Source: Isoptericola chiayiensis
GTDB lineage: Bacteria; Actinomycetota; Actinomycetes; Actinomycetales; Cellulomonadaceae
DNA: 64,000 nucleotides
Direction of reading: 5' to 3'
Assembly (NCBI RefSeq): GCF_013149805.1
Contig: NZ_JABEZT010000008.1
Span: 1-64,000 of the forward strand
Shown here: piece by piece, positions 44,978 to 52,806 of the stretch
How the letters are laid out: each line of letters starts with the position of its first letter
Numbering within the stretch: the stretch's first letter is position 1
The notes under the pieces: generated by a model
Told to the model about the DNA's origin: nothing
Seen by the model: the letters and a program-made list of their open reading frames with translations, nothing else
Database searches by the model: none
Translations under genes and position numbers: made by a program

Positions 44978-45718
44978 TCAGCAGACCCCGAGGTCGTTCC
45001 AGACGCCCCACTGGCCGGAGGCCGCCGGGTCCTCGCCGGTGGTCCACCACTTGGCCCGGTAGGTGTGGCCGTCGTAGGAGACCTCGTCACCGCCCAGGTA
45101 GACGGCGTCCGGGTCCCACGCTGCCGCCTCGCAGTCACCGGGCTCGGGGTCCGGCGTCGGCGTCGGGTCCGGGGTGGGCGTCGGGTCGGGGTCGGGGACG
45201 CCGTTGCTGTCGACCGTCACGTCGACGCACGCGTAGAAGGCGTTGACGGTGTCGGCGATGTTCCAGCGCGCCAGGATGGTGTGGTCGCCGGCCGGCAGGT
45301 TCTCGAGCCGGTGCTCGACGACGGAGTTCGGCTGGGCGCCGCCGTCGTCGAACGTCCGGTGCAGGACGCCGTCGACGAAGTACTCCCAGGTGCTGGTCGC
45401 GTGCATGGCGGTGAGCTGCCACTTCATCGTGACCGAGTTGCCGATGGTGGTGCGCGGCCACGGCAGGGAGTCGTCGTCGAGGACCTCGAAGCCCCCGCCG
45501 CCGGAGCACTGCATGGAACCCTTGGGGGCCTCCACGCTCTGCGGCTCGTACTGGATGCCGCCGCAGTCGAAGGAGACGGTGCCCTCGGCGCAGTGGTCCT
45601 GGCGGCTGGGCGGGTCGGTGACCCAGCCGTGGGCGGACGCGGTCGGGGCGACAACGATCGGCGCGAGCAGTGCGGCCGCTCCGGCCACTGCGGCGACCAG
45701 GGTCGAACGCCAACGCAT
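44978..45718 (-). CDS. secreted lytic polysaccharide monooxygenase (AA10) with chitin-binding domain
   Basis: A 246-residue secreted copper enzyme. A Sec signal peptide ends ...APTASA after residue 29, leaving mature His30 (HGWVTDPPSRQ), the first histidine-brace ligand; His106 in WQLTAMHATS is the likely second. The catalytic AA10 domain runs to about 172, a Pro/Thr/Asp linker (DPTPTPDPTPTPDP) spans 176-194, and a CBM5/12 domain with Trp-rich YDGHTYRAKWWTTGEDPAAS ends the protein. Chitin is the most likely substrate; cellulose-active AA10s also exist. AGGAG lies before the ATG and TAGCGT (45756-45761) is a possible -10. Confidence 0.92.
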   Translation of the reverse strand: MRWRSTLVAAVAGAAALLAPIVVAPTASAHGWVTDPPSRQDHCAEGTVSFDCGGIQYEPQSVEAPKGSMQCSGGGGFEVLDDDSLPWPRTTIGNSVTMKWQLTAMHATSTWEYFVDGVLHRTFDDGGAQPNSVVEHRLENLPAGDHTILARWNIADTVNAFYACVDVTVDSNGVPDPDPTPTPDPTPTPDPEPGDCEAAAWDPDAVYLGGDEVSYDGHTYRAKWWTTGEDPAASGQWGVWNDLGVC

Positions 45719-45854
45719 GGTGAACTCCTGTTCGTCAGGAAACTGGACAAATTCGACGCTAGGCGGCCCGTCCCGCTCCCGCATCGGGTGAACTGCGTAA
45801 CCTTGCCGCGATCGACGGCCGCGGCGGTACGCGGTCACCCGTACGGGGAATCGC

Positions 45855-46598
45855 TCAGCCGAGGTTCCACAGGCGGCGGTAGAAGGCGATGCGCTCGCGG
45901 TCGGGCTCGACTCCGTACGCGGCGAAGAAGGCCGGCTCGAACCCGTCGCCGTAGTTCCAGCCCAGGCTCATGCTCGCCACCGCGAGGTCGGCCCACCGGT
46001 CGCCCACCCCGAGCGAGCCCAGGTCGACGTGCCCGGACCAGGTGCCGTCGTCGGCCATCAGCGTGTTGGGTGCGCAGGCGTCCCCGTGGCAGACGACCAG
46101 GCGGTCGACGGCGGGCGGCGGGCCGACGGCGGCACGCGCCGCGGGGGACAGGCGCGCGACACGCACCGCCACGTCCCAGGTGTACGGGCAGTCGGCCACG
46201 GGCAGCGTCTCGTGCCACGCCCGCAGGCCGGCGCCGATCGCCCGCGCGGCGGCCTCCGGCCGTGCGACCCACCTCGGGTCGACGGCGGAGCGGCCGCGCA
46301 GCCCCGCCGTCAGCAGCCAGGTGCCGGCCGGGTCGGTGCCGGTGCCGAGCACGCGGGGGACCGGCGCGTACCGCCCGGCCCACCGCAGGCGGGCCGCCTC
46401 GGCGGCCAGGTCGAGCCCGTCGGTGCCTGCCGGCACCCACTTGACGTAACGGTCGCCGTCGGACCCCGAGAGCCGGAACGTCAGGCCGCCGAGCTCGTTG
46501 CGCCACACCGGGATGACGTCGTCGTCCCCGGCGAGCCGGCGCACCGCGGCCGGCACGGCGACGGCACCGGTCGGCGGGGCGGCGAGCTCGCGGGGCAC
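45855..46598 (-). CDS. aminoglycoside 3'-phosphotransferase-like kinase
   Basis: A 247-residue protein of the APH superfamily, closest in motifs to APH(3'). VCHGDACAPNTLM (HGDxxxxN catalytic loop, residues 170-182), then VDLGSLGVGDRWADLAVA (metal-binding DLG), and the nucleotide-binding Lys in RYVKWVPAG. Length is typical for APH(3'). It could confer kanamycin/neomycin-type resistance or phosphorylate an unrelated small molecule. It has chromosomal base composition and no mobile element nearby, so it looks like an intrinsic gene. The GTG at 46598 is the first plausible start; the EamA gene is 20 bp upstream on the same strand. Confidence 0.8.
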   Translation of the reverse strand: MPRELAAPPTGAVAVPAAVRRLAGDDDVIPVWRNELGGLTFRLSGSDGDRYVKWVPAGTDGLDLAAEAARLRWAGRYAPVPRVLGTGTDPAGTWLLTAGLRGRSAVDPRWVARPEAAARAIGAGLRAWHETLPVADCPYTWDVAVRVARLSPAARAAVGPPPAVDRLVVCHGDACAPNTLMADDGTWSGHVDLGSLGVGDRWADLAVASMSLGWNYGDGFEPAFFAAYGVEPDRERIAFYRRLWNLG

Positions 46599-46618
46599 GG
46601 TCCCATCCTCGCAGGAGG

Positions 46619-47578
46619 TCAGGCCGCGGCCGCGAGCCGGCGGGCCGTGGCCGCCTCGGCGAGCTGGACCACGACGACGCCGGCCAGCACCAGGGCACCG
46701 CCGGCGAGCTGGATGCCGCGGGGCAGCTCGCCGAGCAGCAGCCAGGCGAGCCCGACGGCACTGACGACCTCCAGCAGGCCCGCGAACGCCCCGGCGCGTG
46801 CCCCGAGACGGCGTCCCGCCGCCACGCCGGTGGTGTAGGCGACGCCCGCGGTGACGAGGCCGAGCAGAGCGAGGACCGCCCACCACGGCAGTGTCCCGCC
46901 CGCGAGCGGGACGGCTGCTGTGGAGGCGGACACCGGCAGCAGCCCGACGGCGGCCAGCATGCCGAGCAGCACGGCGCCGACCGTGAGGCCGCCCGCGGCC
47001 AGGGTCATGGGCGGCAGCCCGGTGTCCAGGCGGGCGTTGATGAGGAAGTACGCCGAGGCGCCCACCATCGCGCCGAGCGCCCAGCCGGCGCCCACGAGGT
47101 CGACGCTGGTTCCGGTGAGGTCCAGGACCAGCACGAGGCCCACCGCGGCCAGCGCGATGCCGCCGAGCGTGGCCGGGGCAGGCCGCTGGCCGTGCCGCAG
47201 CCACAGCCAGACGACCACGGCGGCGGGTGCGGAGTACTCGATCAGCAGGGCGGGGCCGACCTGCATGTGCTGCACGGCGGCGAAGTAGCAGAACTGGGTG
47301 GCGGCCACGCCCAGGACGCCGTAGACCACGATCAGCCGCAGGTTGCGTCGCACGAGCCCCCAGCGGCGGCGCAGGGCGACCACCCCGAGGGGCAGGACCA
47401 CGAGTGCGCCGACGGCCACGCGGACGAGCACCACCGCGCCGGGGCTCCATCCGGTGGCGAACATCCCGGCGGCGAGCGGGCCGGAGAGGCTGAAGGCCAC
47501 GGCGGAGACGACGGCGAGGACCAGCCCGGCCCGACGCCCGGCGTCCACCGTCCGCGTGTCAGGCGTCACTGTGCTCAT
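46619..47578 (-). CDS. EamA/DMT family transporter
   Basis: A 319-residue inner-membrane protein with ten predicted helices in two EamA repeats; LVLAVVSAVAFSLSGPLAAG opens the first and AYFLINARLDTGLPPMTLAA lies at the junction. The family exports amino acids and other metabolites. It is transcribed away from the CGNR regulator 38 bp away, a classic regulator-exporter arrangement. It ends 20 bp before the APH-like gene, so the two may be co-transcribed. Confidence 0.88.
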   Translation of the reverse strand: MSTVTPDTRTVDAGRRAGLVLAVVSAVAFSLSGPLAAGMFATGWSPGAVVLVRVAVGALVVLPLGVVALRRRWGLVRRNLRLIVVYGVLGVAATQFCYFAAVQHMQVGPALLIEYSAPAAVVVWLWLRHGQRPAPATLGGIALAAVGLVLVLDLTGTSVDLVGAGWALGAMVGASAYFLINARLDTGLPPMTLAAGGLTVGAVLLGMLAAVGLLPVSASTAAVPLAGGTLPWWAVLALLGLVTAGVAYTTGVAAGRRLGARAGAFAGLLEVVSAVGLAWLLLGELPRGIQLAGGALVLAGVVVVQLAEAATARRLAAAA

Positions 47579-47586
47579 GGCGCATG

Positions 47587-47610
47587 ACCGTACGCGGTGG
47601 CTGATAACGT
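47587..47610. promoter_or_regulatory. divergent -10 elements between EamA and CGNR genes
   Basis: TACGGT on the minus strand (47587-47592) lies 8 nt before the EamA ATG, and TAACGT on the plus strand (47605-47610) lies 6 nt before the CGNR GTG. The two promoters therefore overlap back to back within 38 bp. Confidence 0.5.
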
Positions 47611-47616
47611 GTCAAC

Positions 47617-48156
47617 GTGGCTTTCGCTCATGACACCGCTGAGGCGCTGCGCTCCGCCGTCGAGCTCGTCAACAGCGTCGAGCCGCCCGTGACGCTCGGG
47701 ACCGTCGCCGACCTGGCCGCCTTCTACCGCCGGCACGGCTACACCGGCCGGCACGACGGGACCGCCGCCGAGCTCGCCGAGGTGCTCGCGCTCGCCCCCC
47801 GCCTGCGCACCCTGCTGCTCACCCCGAGGGACGACGTCGCCCCGATCGTCAACGCGATGCTCGCCGAGGCGGCCGCCGTCCCACGACTCGTGCGGCACGA
47901 GCACGAGGACTGGCACCTGCACGCCGTGGCCGACGACGCCCCGCTGGCCGACCGCATCGTCGTCGAGACCGCCCTGGCCATGGTCGACGTCGTCCGCACC
48001 GACGAGACCTCCCGCCTCGGCACCTGTGCCGACGACGACTGCGGCGGCGTCGTCCTCGACCTGTCGCGCAACCGGTCACGGCGCTACTGCTCCACCGCCT
48101 GCACCAACCGCAACGCCCAGGCCGCCCACCGCGCCCGCGTCGCGGGCCCGCGCTAG
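47617..48156 (+). CDS. CGNR zinc finger regulator (ABATE domain)
   Basis: A 179-residue protein with an N-terminal ABATE-type helical domain and a C-terminal CGNR zinc finger: LGTCADDDCGGVVLDLSRNR followed by YCSTACTNRNAQAAHRAR, containing four cysteines. In this copy the signature Cys-Gly-Asn-Arg reads SRNRSRRYC with C-T-N-R near the end. Such proteins are probable DNA-binding regulators; the divergent EamA exporter is the obvious target. Confidence 0.85.
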   Translation: MAFAHDTAEALRSAVELVNSVEPPVTLGTVADLAAFYRRHGYTGRHDGTAAELAEVLALAPRLRTLLLTPRDDVAPIVNAMLAEAAAVPRLVRHEHEDWHLHAVADDAPLADRIVVETALAMVDVVRTDETSRLGTCADDDCGGVVLDLSRNRSRRYCSTACTNRNAQAAHRARVAGPR

Positions 48157-48174
48157 GCCCCCGCGCAGGGGGCC
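48156..48174. terminator. bidirectional terminator hairpin
   Basis: GGCCCCC (48156-48162) pairs with GGGGGCC (48168-48174) around a 5-nt loop in the gap between convergent genes. Confidence 0.5.
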
Positions 48175-48178
48175 CACC

Positions 48179-49093
48179 TCACGCCAGCAGGGCGTCGCAC
48201 ACGGCGAGCAGCCGTCCGCGCAGACGCTGGGCCCGCTCGGCGAAGCCCCGCTGGCGGCGCACGTACTCCGCCTTGCCCCCGGGGGTCTCGATCTGCACGG
48301 CCTCGACCCCGTAGGGCGACACGTCGTACGGGGACGCGGCCATGTCCGTGTACCGGATGTCGCGGGCCAGCTCGAAGGCGTCCAGCAGCAGCTCGCCGGG
48401 AACCGCGGGCCCCAGCTTCTGGCACCACTTGTACAGATCCATGTTGGCGTGCAGGCAGCCCGGCTGTTCCATCGCGACCTGGCGCTCGCGGGTCGGCGCG
48501 AGCTGGTTGGCGGCGCGCGCCTCGGGCGTGAAGAACCGGTACGCGTCGAAGTGCGAGCAGCCGATGCGGTGCGACTCGACCACCGCGTCGGTACCGTCGG
48601 CCCCCAGCCGCAGGTGCAGCGGATGGCGGTGGTCGCGTCCGGCGTCCGCGTCGCGGTAGACCATCGCCCACTCGTGCAGTCCGAAGCAGCCGAACGTCCC
48701 CGGCCGCCCCGCCGTCGCGCCGACCAGCGACCGCACGTAGCGCACCGTGTCGCCGCGCGCATCCAGGAACGCGGGGACGTCCAGCGTGGCGCCCGTGCCG
48801 CCGTCGGGCAGGTCGACGAGCCGGTACCAGCGCCAGGAGGCACGGTCCGTGGCGTCGGGCAGCACGCACCCGACGCCGGGGTGCCAGCGCCGCAGGTGCG
48901 CCACCCGGGTGGGGTAGTAGGTGAAAAGGAAGTCCTCGATCGCGTGCGCCTCGCCGCGGTCCCGGGCCGCGCGCCGGACGGCGGTCAGCTCCTCGGCCCG
49001 CGTGGCGTGCGCGGCCGCCCGCTCGCGCCAATCGGGCACGACGACGGCCGACGGCGCCGGGGCGTGGTCGGTGGCGGTCAGGACGTCGGGCAC
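48179..49093 (-). CDS. conserved actinobacterial protein, often labelled 3-methyladenine DNA glycosylase
   Basis: A 304-residue soluble protein with conserved-looking blocks DFLFTYYPTRVAHLRRWHPG, GTFGCFGLHEWAMVYR, SHRIGCSHFDAYRFF and EQPGCLHANMDLYKWCQKLG. It resembles an actinobacterial family commonly annotated as 3-methyladenine DNA glycosylase, but I see no helix-hairpin-helix motif or other feature of known glycosylases, so the function is unproven. The Cys/His-rich blocks suggest an enzyme active site or metal site. The GTG at 49093 follows TACCCT by 6 nt. Confidence 0.7.
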   Translation of the reverse strand: MPDVLTATDHAPAPSAVVVPDWRERAAAHATRAEELTAVRRAARDRGEAHAIEDFLFTYYPTRVAHLRRWHPGVGCVLPDATDRASWRWYRLVDLPDGGTGATLDVPAFLDARGDTVRYVRSLVGATAGRPGTFGCFGLHEWAMVYRDADAGRDHRHPLHLRLGADGTDAVVESHRIGCSHFDAYRFFTPEARAANQLAPTRERQVAMEQPGCLHANMDLYKWCQKLGPAVPGELLLDAFELARDIRYTDMAASPYDVSPYGVEAVQIETPGGKAEYVRRQRGFAERAQRLRGRLLAVCDALLA

Positions 49094-49099
49094 CCGTCC

Positions 49100-49144
49100 A
49101 GGGTACGAGCCGCACGGTGTGACAGCGGTCGCCGCCGATAGTCT
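49100..49144. promoter_or_regulatory. divergent -10 elements TACCCT (-) and TAGTCT (+)
   Basis: TACCCT on the minus strand (49100-49105) precedes the GTG at 49093 by 6 nt, and TAGTCT on the plus strand (49139-49144) precedes the ATG at 49151 by 6 nt. Both genes look leaderless. Confidence 0.5.
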
Positions 49145-49150
49145 CGGCGC

Positions 49151-49990
49151 ATGCCGAGCTTTCCCTTCCGCCAGGTCGACGTCTTCGGTGCCGGTCCGTT
49201 GGCCGGGAACCCCGTCGCGGTGGTGCACGAGGCCGAGGAGTGGGGCGAGGCGCAGATGGCGGCGTTCGCCCGCTGGACGAACCTGTCCGAGACGACGTTC
49301 CTGCTGCCCGCCACCGACCCGGCGGCCGACTACCGCACCCGCATCTGGACCCCGGGCGGCGAGCTGCCGTTCGCCGGGCACCCGACGCTCGGCACTGCCC
49401 ATGCCTGGCTGGAGGCCGGCGGCACCCCGCAGCGCGACGGCGTCGTGGTCCAGGAGTGCGAGGTCGGTCTCGTGGAGGTCGCCCGGGAGGGGGACCGCCT
49501 CGCGTTCGCCGGCCCGCCCCTGCGGCGCTCCGGGCCCGTGGCCGACGCCGACCTGGCGCGCATCGTGCGGGCACTGCGGATCGCGCCCGCCGACGTCGTC
49601 GACGCCGCCTGGGTGGACAACGGGCCCGGCTGGGTCGGCGTGCGCCTGGCCGACGCCGACGCCGTGCTCGCCCTCGACCCCGACTTCACCGCCTTCGACG
49701 GACTGGACATCGGCGTGGTCGGTCCGTACCCGGCGGGTGCGAGCGACGCCGACGTCGAGGTCCGCGCGTTCGTGCCGGCGATCGACGTGCCCGAGGACCC
49801 GGTCACCGGATCGCTCAACGCCGGCATCGGCGAGTGGCTCGCCGGGACGGTGCTTCCCACGCGGTACGTGGCCTCCCAGGGCACCGTGCTCGGTCGTCGC
49901 GGGCGCGTCCACGTCCGGCGCGCCGACGACGGCACCGTCTGGGTCGGCGGCACCACGGTGACGACGGTGCGCGGCGACGTCACGGTCTGA
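49151..49990 (+). CDS. PhzF family isomerase/epimerase-like protein
   Basis: A 279-residue protein with the two-lobed diaminopimelate-epimerase fold of PhzF. FRQVDVFGAGPLAGNPVAVV opens the first lobe, TNLSETTFLLP contains the catalytic Glu, GGELPFAGHPTLGTAHAWL is the family signature, and EDPVTGSLNAGIGEWL closes the site. Only PhzF itself has an established role, in phenazine synthesis; no phenazine genes are near, so this is an orphan of unknown substrate. Confidence 0.88.
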   Translation: MPSFPFRQVDVFGAGPLAGNPVAVVHEAEEWGEAQMAAFARWTNLSETTFLLPATDPAADYRTRIWTPGGELPFAGHPTLGTAHAWLEAGGTPQRDGVVVQECEVGLVEVAREGDRLAFAGPPLRRSGPVADADLARIVRALRIAPADVVDAAWVDNGPGWVGVRLADADAVLALDPDFTAFDGLDIGVVGPYPAGASDADVEVRAFVPAIDVPEDPVTGSLNAGIGEWLAGTVLPTRYVASQGTVLGRRGRVHVRRADDGTVWVGGTTVTTVRGDVTV

Positions 49991-50008
49991 TCGCGGTCGG
50001 GACGGTCG

Positions 50009-51142
50009 CTACGCGGCCGGGCGGTCCGCCGTCGGCGCCGGAGCCGCGCGCACCGCCACGGCCGTGAACAGCCGTTCCAGCGGTCCGCGCCGCCAGGCGG
50101 CGCGCCACGCCGTCGCCGCCACCAGCGTCACGACGGTCATGAGGACCAGCGGTCCGTTCGACTCGGCGTCGAGCAGGTCCCAGTACCAGACGGCCACGAC
50201 CTGCAGGGAGTACGCCGTCAGCGCCATCGACCCGACCGCGGCCAGCGGCGCCAGGACCACCGCCCCGACCCGGCCCGCGAACAGGCACGCCGCCACCACC
50301 GCCACGGCGAACCCGCCCGAGCCCAGGACCTCCGTCCAGCTCTCCTCGTGCGGACCGGGCAGCGCCAGGTAGAACGGCGTCGGCCACGGGGCCGACCATG
50401 CACCCGTCCCCGAGGTCGCCGACACCTGGTCGCGCACCGCCGCCTCCCGGGTGGGGTCGCTGTACACGCCCACCGAGAACCCGTAGCCCACCACCGTCGC
50501 CGCCAGGCCGCCCACCAGCAGCCGCGTGCGCAGCGCGGACGAGGACAGGTCGCACCGACCGATCGCCATCCCCGCGAACACGTACGCCATCCAGACCACC
50601 GCCGGGTAGTGGCCCGTCAGCACGAAGTCCGTCACCGCCCCCGACCCGTCGTCGGGCAGGTGCAGCCCCGCCCGCACCAGCGCGACCGGACCCCACAGCG
50701 CGAGCGGCGGGCCGACGACGGCGACCACCACCGCCAGCGCCGCCAGCCGGCGCGGCCCCCAGGTCAGGAACGGCAGCGCGAGCACGAAGTAGGCCGCGTA
50801 GAAGCCCAGGATGAGCAGGATCCGCGTCCCCAGCAGGTCCAGCAGCGCGACGACCACCAGCAGCAGGGCCGCCCGGACCAGCAGCCGGCCGCGGGCGTGC
50901 ACCAGGGCGTCGCCGGTCAGCGGCCGCGCACCGCCCGTCACCAGCGCGAGGGAGACCCCGGCCACGAGGGCGAACAGCACCGACGAGCGGCCGTCGACGA
51001 CCGTCAGCCACAGCGTCGCCTCGTCGACGTCCACCACCCCGACGTGGGCGGTGAACATCCCCAGCACGGCGAGCCCGCGGGCCACGTCCAGGCCGACCAC
51101 GCGCCGGGGACCGCCGGTCAGGCGCTCGCGGAGGGTGGGCAT
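50009..51142 (-). CDS. multi-pass membrane protein, DUF1624/DUF418-like
   Basis: A 377-residue protein with about ten hydrophobic helices. RRVVGLDVARGLAVLGMFTA with the following HVGVVDVDE is the DUF1624 (heparan-alpha-glucosaminide acetyltransferase-like) opening, and the C-terminal WRAAWRRGPLERLFTAV matches the DUF418 ending. These membrane proteins are thought to acylate cell-surface sugars, but none close to this one has an assigned role. CAGGAT lies 6 nt before the ATG. Confidence 0.8.
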   Translation of the reverse strand: MPTLRERLTGGPRRVVGLDVARGLAVLGMFTAHVGVVDVDEATLWLTVVDGRSSVLFALVAGVSLALVTGGARPLTGDALVHARGRLLVRAALLLVVVALLDLLGTRILLILGFYAAYFVLALPFLTWGPRRLAALAVVVAVVGPPLALWGPVALVRAGLHLPDDGSGAVTDFVLTGHYPAVVWMAYVFAGMAIGRCDLSSSALRTRLLVGGLAATVVGYGFSVGVYSDPTREAAVRDQVSATSGTGAWSAPWPTPFYLALPGPHEESWTEVLGSGGFAVAVVAACLFAGRVGAVVLAPLAAVGSMALTAYSLQVVAVWYWDLLDAESNGPLVLMTVVTLVAATAWRAAWRRGPLERLFTAVAVRAAPAPTADRPAA

Positions 51143-51204
51143 GCGTCGATCCTGCCAGGCGTCCGCCCCCTGAGAACCGGATCGTCGCGGCGCGCCGCAT
51201 TCAC

Positions 51205-51210
51205 TAGGTT
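51205..51210 (+). promoter_or_regulatory. -10 element TAGGTT
   Basis: TAGGTT followed by 6 nt and the ATG at 51217; leaderless pattern. Confidence 0.45.
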
Positions 51211-51216
51211 GGTGCC

Positions 51217-52185
51217 ATGAGCGACCAGAGCACTGCCTCCGAGCCCGACTTCCCGGAGCCGCCGAGCCTCGGCAGCCCTGCCGAGGGGCCGACCGGGAGC
51301 GCGACCGACGAGCCGTCGGGTGCCGCGCTGTCCGACGCGATCGAGGCGCCGAGCAGCCACCAGACGGTGCCGAGCCAGGAGTCGGAGTCGTACACGCACG
51401 GCCACCACGAGTCCGTGCTGCGGGCCCACCGTGCCCGGACCGCGCAGAACTCGGCGGGCTTCCTGCTGCCGCACCTCAAGGACGACCTGCACCTGCTCGA
51501 CGTGGGGTGCGGGCCGGGGACGGTGACCACCGACCTGGCGCGTGTCCTGGCGGGAGGGAAGGTCGTGGGCGTCGACGCCTCGGCCACCGTGCTCGAGGCC
51601 GCCCAGTCCCACGCCGACGCCCTCGGTGCGCGGAACGTACGGTTCGAGCAGGCCAACGCCTACGAGCTGCCGTTCGACGACGACACGTTCGACGTGGTCT
51701 ACGCCCACCAGCTGCTGCAGCACCTGTCCGACCCGGTCGCCGCGCTGCGGGAGATGAAGCGGGTCGCGAGGCCCGGCGGTCTGGTGGCCGTGCGGGACGC
51801 CGACTACGCGGCCATGGCCTGGTACCCGGAGTCGCCGGGACTGACGGAGTGGAACACGCTGTACCACGAGGTCACGCGCGCCTACGGGTTCGAGCCCGAC
51901 GCCGGACGTCGCCTGTTCTCCTGGGTCCAGCAGGCCGGGTTCGACGTCGCCGGCACCGTGCCGAGCGCGTCGTCCTGGTGCTACGCGACACCCACGGACC
52001 GCGAGTGGTGGGGCCAGGTGTGGGCCGAGCGCTGCGTCGAGTCGAACTTCGCCCGCCAGGCCCAGGAGTCGAACCTGGCGGACGACGTCGCGCTCGAACA
52101 GCTCGCCCACGACTGGCAGTCGTGGGCCCAGGCGCCGGACGGCTGGTTCGCGATCCTGCACGGCGAGGTGCTCGCCCGGGCCTGA
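51217..52185 (+). CDS. class I SAM-dependent methyltransferase
   Basis: A 322-residue protein. The first 55 residues are a Pro/Ser/Glu-rich disordered segment. The methyltransferase core follows: HLLDVGCGPGTVTTDLARVL is motif I, VVGVDASATVLEAAQ motif II, and FDVVYAHQLLQHLSDPVAAL motif IV/V. It resembles UbiE-like small-molecule methyltransferases, including yeast-type TAM-like enzymes, but the substrate is unknown. It converges with the DUF4190 gene. Confidence 0.88.
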   Translation: MSDQSTASEPDFPEPPSLGSPAEGPTGSATDEPSGAALSDAIEAPSSHQTVPSQESESYTHGHHESVLRAHRARTAQNSAGFLLPHLKDDLHLLDVGCGPGTVTTDLARVLAGGKVVGVDASATVLEAAQSHADALGARNVRFEQANAYELPFDDDTFDVVYAHQLLQHLSDPVAALREMKRVARPGGLVAVRDADYAAMAWYPESPGLTEWNTLYHEVTRAYGFEPDAGRRLFSWVQQAGFDVAGTVPSASSWCYATPTDREWWGQVWAERCVESNFARQAQESNLADDVALEQLAHDWQSWAQAPDGWFAILHGEVLARA

Positions 52186-52196
52186 GGCCGGGCGGC

Positions 52197-52694
52197 TCAG
52201 CCGCCCAGCAGCTCGTCGATCTCCTCGTCGGAGAAGCCGTCCTCCTCGAGCTGACGCTCGATCTCGTCCTGGATGGCCGGCGCCTGCTCCTCGAGCACCG
52301 AGAACAGGAAGACGTTGACGACGATCGACAGCACGATCGCGACCGCGGACAGGGCGGTGCCCACGATCGCCATCACCTTGCCGCCGGCCCGTCCCTTGGA
52401 CACCTGGACGAGGGCGACGACGCCCAGCACCACGCCGATCAGCCCGAGCCCGATGGACCCGAAGTTCAGGATCGGGATCCAGCAGCCGAGCAGCGCCACG
52501 ATGCCCAGCACCAGGGCGGTGATCGCGAGGCCCTTGCGCTCGGACGCCGGCCGCTGCGGCGGCTGCTGGGAGTAGCCGGGTGCCGGGGGCTGGTGGGAGT
52601 AGCCGGGTGGCGGGGGCTGCTGCCCCGGGTTCGAGGGCGGCTGCGGCTGCGAACTGGAGCTGTAGGGATCCTGCGGGTCGTACGGCGTGCTCAT
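52197..52694 (-). CDS. DUF4190-type membrane protein
   Basis: A 165-residue protein with a Pro/Gln/Tyr-rich N terminus (repeats of PPAPGYSQQPP type) over about 55 residues, then two helices in a DUF4190 arrangement: GLAITALVLGIVALLGCWIP and GLGLIGVVLGVVALVQVSKG, and a third (VLSIVVNVFLFSVL) before an acidic C terminus. GGAGGACC precedes the ATG at 52694. The function of DUF4190 proteins is unknown. Confidence 0.78.
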   Translation of the reverse strand: MSTPYDPQDPYSSSSQPQPPSNPGQQPPPPGYSHQPPAPGYSQQPPQRPASERKGLAITALVLGIVALLGCWIPILNFGSIGLGLIGVVLGVVALVQVSKGRAGGKVMAIVGTALSAVAIVLSIVVNVFLFSVLEEQAPAIQDEIERQLEEDGFSDEEIDELLGG

Positions 52695-52794
52695 CTGGTC
52701 CTCCGTCGGGCGGTGAGTCGGGCGGTTGCAGGCTACCGGGAACGCTCCGCCCCGCCCGTCGTCGGCGTCGGCGGGCCGTGGACCGGAGGGCGGA

Positions 52795-52800
52795 TAGCCT
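52795..52800 (+). promoter_or_regulatory. -10 element TAGCCT
   Basis: TAGCCT followed by 6 nt and the GTG at 52807; leaderless pattern. Confidence 0.5.
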
Positions 52801-52806
52801 GGGAGC

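Noticed and set aside
45146-45200. Tandem repeat in the LPMO region
   Set aside because: It encodes the Asp-Pro-Thr linker between catalytic and chitin-binding domains and needs no separate explanation.
45855-46598. Recently acquired resistance gene
   Set aside because: The APH-like gene has the same base composition as its neighbours, and no integrase, transposase or inverted repeats flank it.
48179-49093. Confident DNA glycosylase call
   Set aside because: The usual label for this family is not supported by any glycosylase motif that I can see, so only the family resemblance is stated.
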